A stretch of DNA of 64,000 nt from Nemertoderma westbladi (lineage: Eukaryota > Xenacoelomorpha > Nemertodermatida > Nemertodermatidae): contig JAUCBJ010005137.1 of NCBI GenBank assembly GCA_032718475.1, forward strand, positions 108,327-172,326. The letters run 5' to 3'. The notes beneath the pieces are model-generated. The model saw only the letters and a list, made by a program, of their open reading frames with translations. It made no database searches and was not told the DNA's origin. This document shows, one piece after another, positions 9,937-19,049 of the stretch (position 1 is its first letter; each line of letters opens with the position of its first letter). Both the position numbers and the translations under genes were made by a program.

Positions 9937-10644
9937 GTAAGTGTAAGTTAATCCAAGTTTATATTATACTTTATAACTAACTATTGTTGTTATTTATTAC
10001 GTAGCTTTATAGAGTTAGTTCAAACAGGATAACGAAAATTCGGAATCTCGGCGGAAAATGTAATCAGGACAGGATCAAGGACTAATTGATTACTAACCGT
10101 TAGTAATACAGCTCTTGCACTGATAAAGTACCACTTTACACAGCCTGACCGGGCTGGTTTGTTACACAAACGAACGCATGGAGTGTGTTACGGCATACAT
10201 TTAGTATCAATATTCAATAATTTAATACAGGTGATAGTATTGATAGTTTTAAATGATTTTTGCAATGCTGAATTATTTCGATTGATATTATCGTGTCTGA
10301 CACGTAGCGGTCCGCTTGTGGGAAGGCGTATTATTGATATAAATCAAGTGGTTGAACCCATGATCAGTGGCCCGGGTGATCATGTCGGTTTGTCTGGAGA
10401 GGTCCCTTCCAAGTGGTGCTAGTGAAGGCTGGTCCTTAGAGAATATCCTTCACTTACGAAGTTATCATTTCGCTCTTGCGATCCACGAATGTCATATATT
10501 TCTTTATAGTCAGTATAAAATATCACTGTCAAATACTAACTTTAAGTAATGCTAATGTGTAACCATTTTGGATTAAAATATTATGATAGTAGTAAAATAA
10601 TCAAAAAAATTAATATAATAAGTACATTCACTTTACTGATGCAT
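9937..10644. other. Start of intron 3, no gene seen
   Basis: Intronic, AT-rich. Two short ORFs (10159-10422, 10367-10549) overlap in different frames and resemble nothing known to me. 10340-10440 is more GC-rich and includes a short inverted GATCA...TGATCA pair. It may include the degraded 5' part of the adjacent gypsy element, but I cannot show that. Confidence 0.5.
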
Positions 10645-10855
10645 CCCCCAAGTCAACGCTCCACTGCAATAACTGCAGATGCATCCCAGACAGCAGTTGG
10701 CGCAGTTCTAGAGCAATTTGTTAATAATGCTTGGATACCTTTAGCATATTTTAGCAAACATTTGCGCCCAGCAGAACAAAAATATAGCACTTTTGATCGT
10801 GAGCTACTTGCACTACATCTTACCATTAGACAGTTTCGATATTTCTTGAAGGTAG
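10645..10855 (+). pseudogene. Gypsy RNase H domain fragment
   Basis: This frame reads SQRSTAITADASQTAVGAVL, then AYFSKHLRPAEQKYSTF and DRELLALHLTIRQFRYFL. These match the start of the RNase H domain of Ty3/gypsy Pol, including the first catalytic aspartate (TADAS) and the glutamate of DRELLAL. The frame is lost near 10855; the expected TDHKP motif appears at about 10876 in a different frame. Confidence 0.82.
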
Positions 10856-11346
10856 ACACTTTATCGCCGTCACAGATCACAAACCATTATTCGGTGCTAT
10901 GTCAAAATCGTCAGAACCATCGTCTCCCTGTCAGCAACGTCATCTGTCGTATCTATCGGAATTTACGACAGACATTCTCTATGTTGCAGGTAATGACAAT
11001 GTGATAGCAGACACCCTGTCCCGTCCACCAAGTAATGCTATTAACATTAATAATCAGCTATCAGTCATCACCTCTCTGGGTATTGATTATCAACAATTAG
11101 CTACAGACCAAAAATCTGATCTAGACGTAAAAACTTACTGCACGGCTATCACTGGTTTTAATGTCCAGGATATACCTTTAAACAATGATCCACACACTGC
11201 ATTCTTATGTGACATTTCTATGGGTTGTCCAAGACCAATTGTTCCTGAAACTTGGCGGCGACGAGTTTTTCAACTTTTACATGAACTCTCACATCCATCG
11301 ATACGTGTCACTAAAAAACTTATATCAAATAGATTTATAGGGAGAT
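10856..11346 (+). pseudogene. Gypsy RNase H end and integrase N-terminal fragment
   Basis: After the frameshift this frame contains AVTDHKPLFGAMSK, YLSEFTTDILYVAGNDNVIA and DTLSRPPS, the end of RNase H and the connection to integrase. It continues to WRRRVFQLLHELSHPSIRVT, where HELSHPS supplies the two histidines of the HHCC zinc-binding motif. It stops at 11346-11348, and the matching cysteines (CIACQ) are found in the next segment in another frame. Confidence 0.8.
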
Positions 11347-11787
11347 GATAATAATCAATAAAGATGTTACCAATTGGGCGAAAACTTGCATTGCCTGCCA
11401 ATCATCGAAAATTTATCGCCCGGTATTGTGTCTTCTCCTAAAGAACACATCGATATTCCAATTCGTCGTTTTGAGTACATTAATGTAGACCTCGTTGGTC
11501 CTTTACTGATCTCTCAGGGTTGTTCATACATTGTCACTTTAATTGATCGTACCACACGATGGCTGGAAGCCATACCATTAGCTGATAGTGAAGCCGAAAC
11601 CTGTGCTTGGCCATTGATCACACACTGGATTTCACGTTTTGGAATCCCAACACATATTACTTCAGACAGTGGCCGACAATTTGTATCAGAATTGTGGAGG
11701 TGCTTGGCGAGGTCTCTCGGAATCCAACTTCACAATACTACGGCCTACCACCCACAATCAAACTGTATGGTCGAACGTTTTCATTGA
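11340..11787 (+). pseudogene. Gypsy integrase catalytic core fragment
   Basis: One frame around the junction supplies TCIACQSS, the cysteines of the integrase zinc finger. The frame from 11374 gives YINVDLVGPL, IVTLIDRTTRWLEAIPL, HITSDSGRQF and AYHPQSNCMVERFH. These hold the three DDE residues: D in NVDLVGP, D in TSDSG, and E in VERFH. The core is intact in this segment but is separated by frameshifts from the domains on both sides. Confidence 0.82.
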
Positions 11788-12386
11788 TCCCTTTGAAAAC
11801 CCATCCGGTCCCAATTGGGTCAATGAACTTTCCTGGGTTCTTCTGGGGCACCGTAGTGCACCACGCGAAGACATCAACTGTAGTATTGCTGAACTCGTTT
11901 ACAGCCAGCCACTTCTGTTACCTGGTTGCTTTGTGCAAGATCAACCAACCGAACAAGTGCCTTCACCAACTCTCATCAAAGCGAAAATTGATAGACTTTT
12001 ACCAAACTCGAGTTTCCACCATAATATGGCTTCATCCTTCATACTATGTCTTCAGATGGCCCGCCAAACACGCACCTAGTATATACAGAGCTCTCTTCAG
12101 TCATGTGAATACGTTTTCATACGCAGTGATTCACACCGTGCACCGCTTCAAAAGGCCTTATGAACCATTCAAAGTTTTGAATCGACAACGAAAATTTTTC
12201 AACATACAAGTGGGCTCGGAGAATCAATCCATTTCTGTGAATCGTCTTAAACCTGCCCATATGGACGCATTGAAAGCAGTGACTGTTTTTATGCCTCCAC
12301 GCCGAGGACGACCACCTAAGATGAAATCTGAAACTATTAAACGATCTACTGGAGGTTCTGGGGGGAGCAGTGTAGTGGTTCAGTGA
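11760..12386 (+). pseudogene. Gypsy integrase C-terminal part (two frames)
   Basis: From about 11770 to 12079 the correct frame reads NWVNELSWVLLGHRSAPRED and SIAELVYSQPLLLPG, the region after the DDE core, ending at RQTRT. A further shift leads to KRPYEPFKVLNRQRKFF and SVNRLKPAHMDALK, the GPY/F-type C-terminal module of gypsy integrases, and then a basic RRGRPPK tail ending at 12386. Confidence 0.78.
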
Positions 12387-12387
12387 A

Positions 12388-12935
12388 CACCATGGTCAAC
12401 CTTATCGAAAGCCTTGGCGAAGTCAAGGTAAACTACATCAGCACCATCAGATGTGGAAACTAGATTAAGAAGTTGAGTATAATGGTCTATGAGCTGTGAA
12501 AGACAAGATCAACCTTTTCGAAAGCCATGCTGACAGATGTTCATTACACTATTTGATTAAGATAGTTAACTAATACTTCTCTCACAATCCTTTCTATAAT
12601 TTTAGAGAGGTGGGATGTAAGAGCGATTGGCCTATAGTTAACAGGATCGAGACGTGAGCCCTTCCTCTTAAAGACAGGGGTTATAATATACGCCGATTTG
12701 AGCGCTTGAGGAAAATTCCGGTTTCTAAGGAACTCCTGTAGGAGGGGGTATAATAATTATGCTTTGCATGTCTTAAGTAGTAGAACTGGTAACTCATTTG
12801 GACCAGGGGCTTTACAAGCGCTTTGTTCATAAATGGCCTTGGATATATCATCCATGGTGATTTGAAATTCAGTCAACTTTGCACTTGGATCTGATTCAAA
12901 GAAACTTCGATGTTCATAAATAATACAGGAAGTGA
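12388..12935 (-). pseudogene. LINE reverse transcriptase remnant (jockey/CR1-like)
   Basis: Read on the minus strand, this stretch gives, from high to low coordinates, CKAPGPNELPVLLLKTC, FKRKGSRLDPVNYRPIALTS, a CQHGFRKG block, and GADVVYLDFAKAFDKVDHG. These are the successive RT fingers and palm motifs of jockey/CR1-like LINEs, with the motif A aspartate in LDFAKAFD. A stop follows KTCKA and frameshifts separate the blocks. The remnant ends exactly where the gypsy remnant ends, so one of the two was truncated by, or inserted into, the other. No 3' tail is present. Confidence 0.83.
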
Positions 12936-13153
12936 CAGGATTTGAAAAAAAACGAAAATATATTGACCTTAACGAATTGAACTTAAACTTTTCAGATTTT
13001 TAACTACGACTATTATACCGAACTATATTTTACATTACAGACTGTATTTATTATTACTTCATGATTTTATTCTTTTTAGCATATTTTATTTCATAAGTTA
13101 CCTTTTAACTTCAATATCCATGAAATATATTTTTATAACATTACTACTTTATT
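12936..13153. other. AT-rich spacer, nothing recognised
   Basis: Very AT-rich sequence between the LINE remnant and the TA-flanked foldback element. No coding or repeat structure was seen. Confidence 0.6.
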
Positions 13154-13205
13154 TACACCATGTCACAGAATATAGTGTCGTAATTCAGTGACACGCCCCA
13201 CACGC

Positions 13206-13226
13206 CCCCCCCCCCCCCTCCCCCTA
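13206..13226. repeat. C-rich homopolymer tract
   Basis: A run of about 14 C, then TCCCCC, lies within the left arm of the foldback element. The equivalent place in the right arm is GGAGGAGGAGGGAGG, not a homopolymer. Its length may be sequencing-uncertain. Confidence 0.8.
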
Positions 13227-13682
13227 ATTTTTCTACAAATCGTAATGAGATTGCATGGAATTTGAAACAGAGATAGTTTCACCTCCCGACCACTGACTGA
13301 CTGGGTGAGCCAGAATTTTTATTTTTGCTTTCAATCTTTAGCTACAAGCGTTTAAAAAAAGTGTCTCCAGCGATATTACACCAGTTACACCGCAGTTATT
13401 ATTCTACCTTATAGCTGTTTGTTGGTACCAATGGAAATCTGGTCATGCAAGGATTCCAAATATGTAACACAATTTGAATTTCGTTGAAAAATAGCTGAGA
13501 TATGAGCGTTCGAATGTTACATGGTTTTGCACCGGGGCGAGGCTATTTTATTCTATTTAATAAACGCCACTAATTGAATGCCACCCCAAATTAGATGATT
13601 TAACACCAATATAAATTATTTTCCACCAAATATATTTTTTTGTAACACCAATTCACATCCCCCAATATTGAATATCCCTCTC

Positions 13683-13985
13683 ACCAAAAACAATTATTCA
13701 TCCCCCAAAAACAATTATTCGTCCCCCAAAAACAATTATTGATTCCCCAAAAACAATTATTCATCCCCCAAAAACAATTATTCTTCCCCAAAAACAATTA
13801 TTCATCCCCCAAAAAACAATTATTCATCCCCCAAAAACAATTATTCATCCCCCGGAAACAATTATTCTACCCCCAAAAACAATTATTGATTCCCCAAAAA
13901 CAATTATTCATCCCCCAAAAATAATTACTTGTCAACCAAAAACAATTATTCATCCCCAAAAATAATTACTTGTCAACCAAAAAAA
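13683..13985. repeat. 21-bp minisatellite, left arm
   Basis: About 14 tandem units, core CCCCCAAAAACAATTATTC, with 20- to 22-bp length variants and substitutions (CCCCGG, GTCAACC). It is the approximate reverse complement of the array at 14568-14780, so the two face each other across the centre of the foldback element. A 61-codon ORF over it is a by-product of the period. Confidence 0.88.
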
Positions 13986-14145
13986 ATTATTCCAGCACCA
14001 AATATTTTATATTAAATCCTGGTATTCTTCACATGGGCGCATGCTTCAGTCTTCAGTTACAGTATTCGTACCGATGGGCCTAATGCCTTCAGAACAACGT
14101 ATATTAGAACGTTATTACAACGTTATTAGGTTTCGAACCGATGTA

Positions 14146-14235
14146 CCATGGCCTACTATATACTATATATACTACTAATATACTATACTACTAATATATA
14201 CTATATCCTACTATATAGTATATAGTAGGCCATGG
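14146..14235. repeat. 90-nt imperfect hairpin, TA-rich
   Basis: It begins CCATGGCCTACTATATAC and ends with the inverted counterpart GTATATAGTAGGCCATGG; between them lie tandem TACTA words. It interrupts one of the 100-bp repeats right after a GATGTACC word and may be a small insertion of its own. Confidence 0.8.
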
Positions 14236-14419
14236 ATGTACCTACAGTATTAGGCCTACTTCAGTTTCAGTATTCGTACCTATAGGCCTATTGCCTTCAG
14301 AACAACGTATTCTGTTATTAGGTTTCGTACCGATGTACCTACAGTATTAGGCCTACTTCAGTTTCAGTATTCGTACCTATAGGCCTATTGCCTACATATT
14401 ACCGGTATTGCCTATGGCC

Positions 14420-14454
14420 AAGGACTACTATACTACAGTAGTATAGTAGTCCTT
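14420..14454. repeat. 35-nt perfect hairpin
   Basis: Two 17-nt arms (AAGGACTACTATACTAC and its exact reverse complement) around one central A at 14437. It interrupts another repeat within the word GCCTATGGCC...TTGCCTATGGCC. Confidence 0.88.
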
Positions 14455-14567
14455 GCCTATGGCCTATTACTTATTCTGTTATTAGGTTTCAGTATTACGG
14501 CAGTACTGAAGTTTTTGTCTAACTTCCAGGAAGTGCTAGGCCTATTGCTGCAGTAGTATAGTATTTA

Positions 14568-14780
14568 TTATGGGGGATTATGTATTTATTTTGGGCTAAA
14601 ATGTATATGTTTTGGGGGAAAATGTATTTATTTTGGGCGAAGATGTATTTGTTTTGGGGGGAAATGTATTTATTTTGGGCTAAAATGTATTTGTTTTGGG
14701 GGAAAATGTATTTATTTTGGGCGAAAATGTATTTGTTTTGGGGGAAAATGTTTTTGTTTTGGGAAAATATGTAATTATTT
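14568..14780. repeat. 21-bp minisatellite, right arm
   Basis: About ten 21-bp units alternating between a TATTTATTTTGGGC and a TATTTGTTTTGGGG form, a two-unit (42-bp) higher-order pattern. A 64-codon ORF with MYLFWAK/MYLFWGK repeats runs through it and is not considered a gene. Further degenerate TTTTGGTGTTGAATAA-type units continue to about 15010. Confidence 0.85.
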
Positions 14781-15074
14781 TGGGGGTTTTGTCATTTATT
14801 TTGGTGCTAATAATTGGTCTTAGGAAGCATTTATTTATTTTGGTATTGAATAATTGGTTTGGTGTTAAATAATTTTTTTGGTTTTGAAAAATTTATTTTG
14901 GTGTTTGAATAATTTTAGTTGGGGTGACTTTATTTTATTTGGTGTTGAATAATTTTTTTGGGGTCACATTATTTAATTTGGTATAAAATAATTTTTTTGG
15001 TGAAATTTTCATAAATTTTGGGATGACTTTAATTGGTAGCCCTATATTAAATAAACCATATTCTGGAATATTTT

Positions 15075-15730
15075 TTAAATGTATGAATAGCTACGAAATA
15101 TAATGATTAAGTAATGCATTGTTGCCCAGCTACGTATTTGGATAAACAAAAAATTCCAGAATATGATGCCTTTATTAAATATAATAAAATAGCCTCGCGC
15201 AGGTGCATAACCATGCAACATTTGAACGCCCATATCTTAGCTATTTTTCAACGAAATTCAAATTGTGTTACATAATTGGAATCCTTGCATGGCCAGCTTT
15301 CCATTGGTACCAACTAACAGCTATAAGGTAAAAGAATAACTGCGGTGTAACTGGTGTAATATCGCTGGAGACACTTTTTTTAAACGCTTGTAGCTAAAGA
15401 TTTGACATTTTGTATATTTATGAATAGCTACATAATAGTATAATTAAAGAGGTATTGCATTGTTGCCCAGCTACGTATGGAATAAACAAAATGTTCTAGA
15501 ATATGGTACATTAATTAAATAGAATAAATGGCCTGCAGGGGAAGCAAATACATGCAACATTCGAATGCCCATATCCCAACCAAATTCAAATATTTTTACA
15601 TATTTGGAATCCGTGCATGGGTAGCTTTCTATTGGTACCATCAAATCACAATAAGGGTGGAGAAAGATTGCACTGTGACCTGTGAAATATCGCCGGAGAC
15701 ACCTTTTTCAAACACTTGTAGCTTAAGATA
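15075..15730. repeat. Tandem duplication of about 345 bp in the right arm
   Basis: Two diverged copies, each opening with TGAATAGCTAC and GCATTGTTGCCCAGCTACGT and ending with CTTGTAGCT (about 15085-15405 and 15420-15730). The left arm has only one corresponding copy, so the duplication followed the origin of the foldback. Confidence 0.75.
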
Positions 15731-15844
15731 GAAAGCAAAAATAAAAATTCTGGCTCACCTACGGAGGAGGAGGGAGGTGAAACTATCTCTGTTTCAAATT
15801 CCCAGGAACCTGAATAACGACACTATATTCCAGGACATGGTGTA

Positions 15845-16570
15845 GTACTGTAAGAAGCTGATTATTCCCTCAACCCGGTAAGGATGGTATTGGTATAAGA
15901 TAGATTAGTTCAGCCGTGACCTAACGCGCCGAAATACGCACCTAACGCGCCGACAGTTAATATTATCATGATCAATTAATTATAAAATGTCAATAAAAGT
16001 TTATATACATGTTAGAAAAATAGAATATGTTGTAATGTAAAAAGTTCGTGGCTGGTGGCTGTGGGTGTGTATTCGAAGGAGGGAGGGGGTTGGGGTATTG
16101 AGTTTATGAAGAATATTCTTATTTATAGGCCTATATCATATATCTTATTGCATAATTGAAAGTAAATATAAATAAAGGCCATACCAAAAGCCAATTAACG
16201 CAATTAGCTTAAAATATGGCGATGTGTGAAACTTATAATTTAATGTAAGATTAGTGCAAGCCACGATAATATTTAACCGGGACAGTAAAGCAAGCTGAGG
16301 AAACATTAATCTCCACTATATTTGCATGGCTGCCGTTAGCAGATCAATAAATAATAGCATGCAACGTTTTATAGGTCTAGTTGCTTTTTAGTTTTTACAC
16401 AACGAACGAGTAAACCGACTCTTACTGTTTTCTACATTACAACTCTAAACAAGCTACTTTATAGCTTTCGATTCGATCTACATTTAATGGTATCACAACA
16501 GCCACCGTTTCTATAAAATATTACGTTAAAATTCTTATATTATATTAAATTAATAAAATATAAAATAAAT
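15845..16570. other. Intron 3 sequence, small direct repeat only
   Basis: No gene seen. ACCTAACGCGCCGA occurs twice (15919-15932 and 15940-15953) at 21-bp spacing. A G-rich patch lies at 16077-16095. The rest is AT-rich. Confidence 0.6.
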
Positions 16571-16924
16571 TAAATTAATAAGTAATTAAACAGGACTAAG
16601 GATGATCCAACTCTATAGCAAATGGAGCGGAAAAAATGAATTCGCCACCAGCGGGGATTGAACCCGCGTCTCCCGATAAACGTTCAGGTATGCTAACCAC
16701 TACACCACGGAGGCTCCTGCATCTTTCCGATTGATTTGCTATAGGTGGTAAGCTACCTTACGGTTGCTATTGAATACAGTCCTCCTTACGGATGGATTTA
16801 ATCTGTATTATCCGTTTATCGGGAGACGCGGGTTCAATCCCCGCTGGTGGCGAATTCATTTTTTCCGCTCCATTTGCTATAGAGTTGGATCATCCTTAGT
16901 CCTGTTTAATTACTTATTAATTTA
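16571..16924. repeat. tRNA-containing inverted repeat with 112-bp identical arms
   Basis: The left arm 16571-16682 and the right arm 16813-16924 are exact reverse complements over 112 bp, separated by 130 bp. Each arm contains the 3' half of a tRNA-like gene plus about 72 bp of trailing sequence. The left arm continues into a full tRNA-like 5' half; the right does not. The inner break of symmetry falls inside the anticodon loop (CGTTTATCGGG). No target duplication is evident. Identity of the arms points to recent origin or gene conversion. Confidence 0.88.
16644..16714 (-). tRNA. tRNA-like gene (pseudo-tRNA or tRNA-derived element head)
   Basis: On the minus strand a 71-nt cloverleaf can be drawn. 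The acceptor stem GCCTCCG pairs with TGGTGGC with one T-T mismatch and one G-T pair. The D arm contains AGTGGTTAGC. The anticodon stem is CCTGA/TCGGG with loop ACGTTTA, and the T stem GCGGG/CCCGC around TTCAATC is perfect. Pol III A-box (TGGTGTAGTGG) and B-box (GGTTCAATCCC) sequences are present, and a T6 terminator follows at about 16633-16638. The loop would place GTT at the anticodon, but position 33 is C instead of the nearly universal T, and the body does not look like tRNA-Asn. I regard it as tRNA-derived, and doubt that it is a working tRNA. Confidence 0.55.
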
Positions 16925-17020
16925 TACAATCTATGGATGTTAAACACATATACAATAAAATGAATTAAATTAAATACGAATTTTCATCCCTTCTTTGAAT
17001 GAATGTATTATAATGAAAAA

Positions 17021-17180
17021 TCGCCACCCACTGGAATCGATCCCATGTCTACATGTTCACGTCCAGTTGTGGTGTACATACACAAACTACAACACACGCT
17101 ATCTCTATAAGTTTGTATCGATTTGGTTATAGTATTGGCGGGATATGGGTTCGATTGCCGAAATTTGCATTATTTTCGAT
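17021..17180. repeat. Diverged second copy of the tRNA-half inverted repeat
   Basis: The left side reads CGCCACCCACTGGAATCGAT, the reverse complement of a tRNA 3' end with a B-box-like GATCGATTCC. The right side reads GGCGGGATATGGGTTCGATT in the opposite orientation. The arrangement copies that of 16571-16924 but is heavily mutated and no full tRNA fold remains. The call is by similarity of layout and T-arm sequence only. Confidence 0.5.
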
Positions 17181-17227
17181 TTAGCTTGAGTGTTTACGCA
17201 AATAGAATCATCGGAAATGTATATTAA

Positions 17228-18331
17228 TTACGTGGAATTTAAAACTTTACAAGGAGTGGCGATACCAACACTTGATTTACATTCGGTTTTTACGGAAGAT
17301 GGATTGAACATGGACTCTAGTTTGGGCCAAGTCTCCCTCATTTGGGACTTCGAATAACCGTGTATGGCTATAAGGCAGGGCAGGTCGCACAGTGCAAGAC
17401 CTTGTACATCCGAGTTAATCACCCGAATCTGCGGCATATTAACGGGTATTAAGTTAAACTTCTCTCCGACTATTCCAACATACGCGTCGTCAATATGAAT
17501 CTGCTGAGTTTCCTGTGAATATCGAGCCAATAAGAGGACAACGTCCATGGATAGGATGTAGAACCCACCGGAGCAGTACGGCGGATATAGTTCCCGCGAG
17601 AATTCGCTTACCGAAACTTTGTATTTCTCCCAGATTGGCGGTGGATGTCGCATGACCCCGGAATCGATCATTAGGTGGCCTCCGAAGAATTTACGCGGTT
17701 TAGCCAATTTCCGGAGATACTTCTCCAGAAAGTATATGTTTATTAGGACATCCTGGTCCCCCGACGCTATGAACACGGCGTTGTGGCAGTGTGAAACAAC
17801 CCAGCTCCAAGACATTATTAGTTTAACTGTAAGATTGTGAAAACTGTCAGTAAAGTTACCCTGAATTAAGTCTCCGAATTTGCGCGATTCGCGTTCTAAA
17901 AGAACCTCTGATTCAATATCCCTGTATCCCAATGAAAATATTGTCTTTATTTTTAACAATTCTTCGTACTTACGGTGTCCCCATGTCTCCCGTATTGAGT
18001 TTCGTTTGTCGAAATCCAAGGGTTCTGATTTCACGATAATTACGGCCAATAAGGGACTACCTGTACCGGTACTAGTGTTTACGGTGCGGCATGCTTTGCG
18101 GTTTTCAATGAGGAAGTCGTGGGGGGCGGTGAAAGTTATTCCGATACTATCAGGTGAATTAAATACATCGCTTGTTATATTCGAAACAGGTTGCCGTCTT
18201 ATATGTAGAAATATTCCGCGTTGAATGAATAGCGGCAAATCGTCATATTTCAATATCGAGTATACTATAATTACCGCCAGTGTTACCAGCACCGCAATTT
18301 TATACCGACCGGATAATGAGTTTAAAACCAT
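17228..18331 (-). CDS. Beta-1,3-galactosyltransferase-like protein (GT31), single exon
   Basis: A 367-residue type II membrane protein of the GT31 family, expected to transfer galactose or N-acetylglucosamine in beta-1,3 linkage to glycans in the Golgi. A short cytoplasmic tail precedes one membrane anchor (about residues 11-27). The catalytic domain starts near residue 94. Family motifs are RNSIRETWG (110-118), FTDSFHNLTVK (160-170), a DxD-type GDQD (191-194) where many members have DDD, YPPYCSGG (249-256) and IDDAYVG (280-286). Sequons include NIT (51), NTS (85), NFT (159) and NLT (166). The length is typical (about 330-420). The ATG at 18331 has A at -3 and G at +4. The gene is intact, intronless, and nested antisense in intron 3 of the SR-type gene. 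The acceptor and sugar specificity cannot be read from sequence. Confidence 0.9.
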   Translation of the reverse strand: MVLNSLSGRYKIAVLVTLAVIIVYSILKYDDLPLFIQRGIFLHIRRQPVSNITSDVFNSPDSIGITFTAPHDFLIENRKACRTVNTSTGTGSPLLAVIIVKSEPLDFDKRNSIRETWGHRKYEELLKIKTIFSLGYRDIESEVLLERESRKFGDLIQGNFTDSFHNLTVKLIMSWSWVVSHCHNAVFIASGDQDVLINIYFLEKYLRKLAKPRKFFGGHLMIDSGVMRHPPPIWEKYKVSVSEFSRELYPPYCSGGFYILSMDVVLLLARYSQETQQIHIDDAYVGIVGEKFNLIPVNMPQIRVINSDVQGLALCDLPCLIAIHGYSKSQMRETWPKLESMFNPSSVKTECKSSVGIATPCKVLNST

Positions 18332-19049
18332 TGTTTGTTCTATTAAACGGTACCGGTAGGTCTACTACTACAGGCAGACAGTCTGACAGACCTATCATCT
18401 GATCATGTTCAGATGGTTTGAATTCAATATACTACTAAATTAGACATAATACATAACTCGGTCAGAACAGTTTTATCATGACGCAATAGTTTATGGAAAC
18501 TACAGGTACCGTACACATGACTGAAAGAGAACTAGGTACAGAGGTACCCGTGTAGCGATAGCATTATTCATACTGACTGATTGGTACCGGTATCATCGCA
18601 TATCATGAACCAGAGGCACAGCTAGCAGAGTAATGTAAGGTCGGAAATTTTAATTTCTATAAAATTATGAACGTCAGTTTATTTGTCACCTAAAGGCTTT
18701 CAAGCGGGAACAGTTAATAATAATCTGTAACTGCATTATTGTTTATTGTATAATCCTAGGAGTAATCTGGTCGAAAAAATGTTTCATTTCCTCAACGTTT
18801 AGCTAACGTAGAAATCTGATTGGCTGATATCTCCAATGCCGAAGCCAATAAACCTATCCCCCAGTTCGCAATGACACCCCACCCCCAATCATTGGATTTA
18901 CTTGCTACAAGTTTTTACATTTACGAGTTCAATAATTGTAATTACGTTAGCGTCTACAATATGGAGAAGAAATAATTGTAATTATATTTCGTAATTTCTC
19001 CTTTTCATTCCAGCGGCGTTCTTCCTATATATATCGATTTTCCTTTCAG
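18332..19049. other. Upstream region of the GT31 gene and end of intron 3
   Basis: This holds the putative promoter side of the minus-strand GT31 gene. GGTACCGGTA words recur near 18350 and 18584, and a CAGACAGTCTGACAGACC stretch with short inverted symmetry lies at 18373-18390. There is no ORF. It ends with the pyrimidine-rich TTTTCCTTTCAG acceptor of exon 4. Confidence 0.55.

Larger units (their letters stand above)
10645..12386 (+). mobile_element. Ty3/gypsy LTR-retrotransposon remnant (RNase H to integrase C-terminus)
   Basis: A colinear but frame-broken 3' half of a Ty3/gypsy pol gene. RNase H is recognised by ITADASQTAVGAVLEQ, FSKHLRPAEQKYSTFDRELL and RQFRYFL (about 10663-10855). A frameshift follows, then a TDHKP block and LYVAGNDNVIADTLSRPPS. 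Next come the integrase zinc-binding region, the core and the C-terminal segment. Gag, protease and the RT palm are missing, and I found no LTRs. At least four frame changes make this a dead copy. It abuts a minus-strand LINE remnant at 12388. Confidence 0.85.
14041..14530. repeat. Direct repeats of about 100 bp in the foldback centre
   Basis: Blocks sharing CTTCAGTTTCAGTATTCGTA, GCCTTCAGAACAACGTAT and TTATTAGGTTTCGTACCGAT recur about three times (starting near 14050, 14261 and 14355). They are separated or ended by the two hairpins. Confidence 0.75.
13156..15842. mobile_element. Large TA-flanked foldback element with internal minisatellites
   Basis: The outer ends are inverted copies: CACCATGTC...GAATATAGTGTCGT on the left (13156 on), and its reverse complement ending at 15842. 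A TA dinucleotide flanks each end (13154-13155, 15843-15844). The inverted similarity continues inward: a GAAACAGAGATAGTTTCACC block, GTGTCTCCAGCGATATTACA, TTGGTACCAATGGAAA, and GAATTTCGTTGAAAAATAGC. It then passes into opposed 21-bp minisatellites. The right arm carries an extra tandem copy of about 345 bp. The centre (14.03-14.53 kb) holds about 100-bp direct repeats and two hairpins. No transposase ORF is present. TA flanks fit a Tc1/mariner-type target, but the termini are not ones I recognise. Confidence 0.75.

Noticed and set aside
13739-14774. ORFs in the 21-bp minisatellites (QKQLF and MYLFW repeats)
   Set aside because: The period is divisible by three, so one frame is open by default. 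The units vary without codon-like constraint.
16644-16714. Functional tRNA-Asn (GTT)
   Set aside because: Position 33 would be C instead of T, the acceptor stem has a mismatch, and the body does not match tRNA-Asn. Kept only as tRNA-like.
17619-18224. Plus-strand ORFs opposite the GT31 gene
   Set aside because: They are antisense shadows of a well-supported 367-codon gene.
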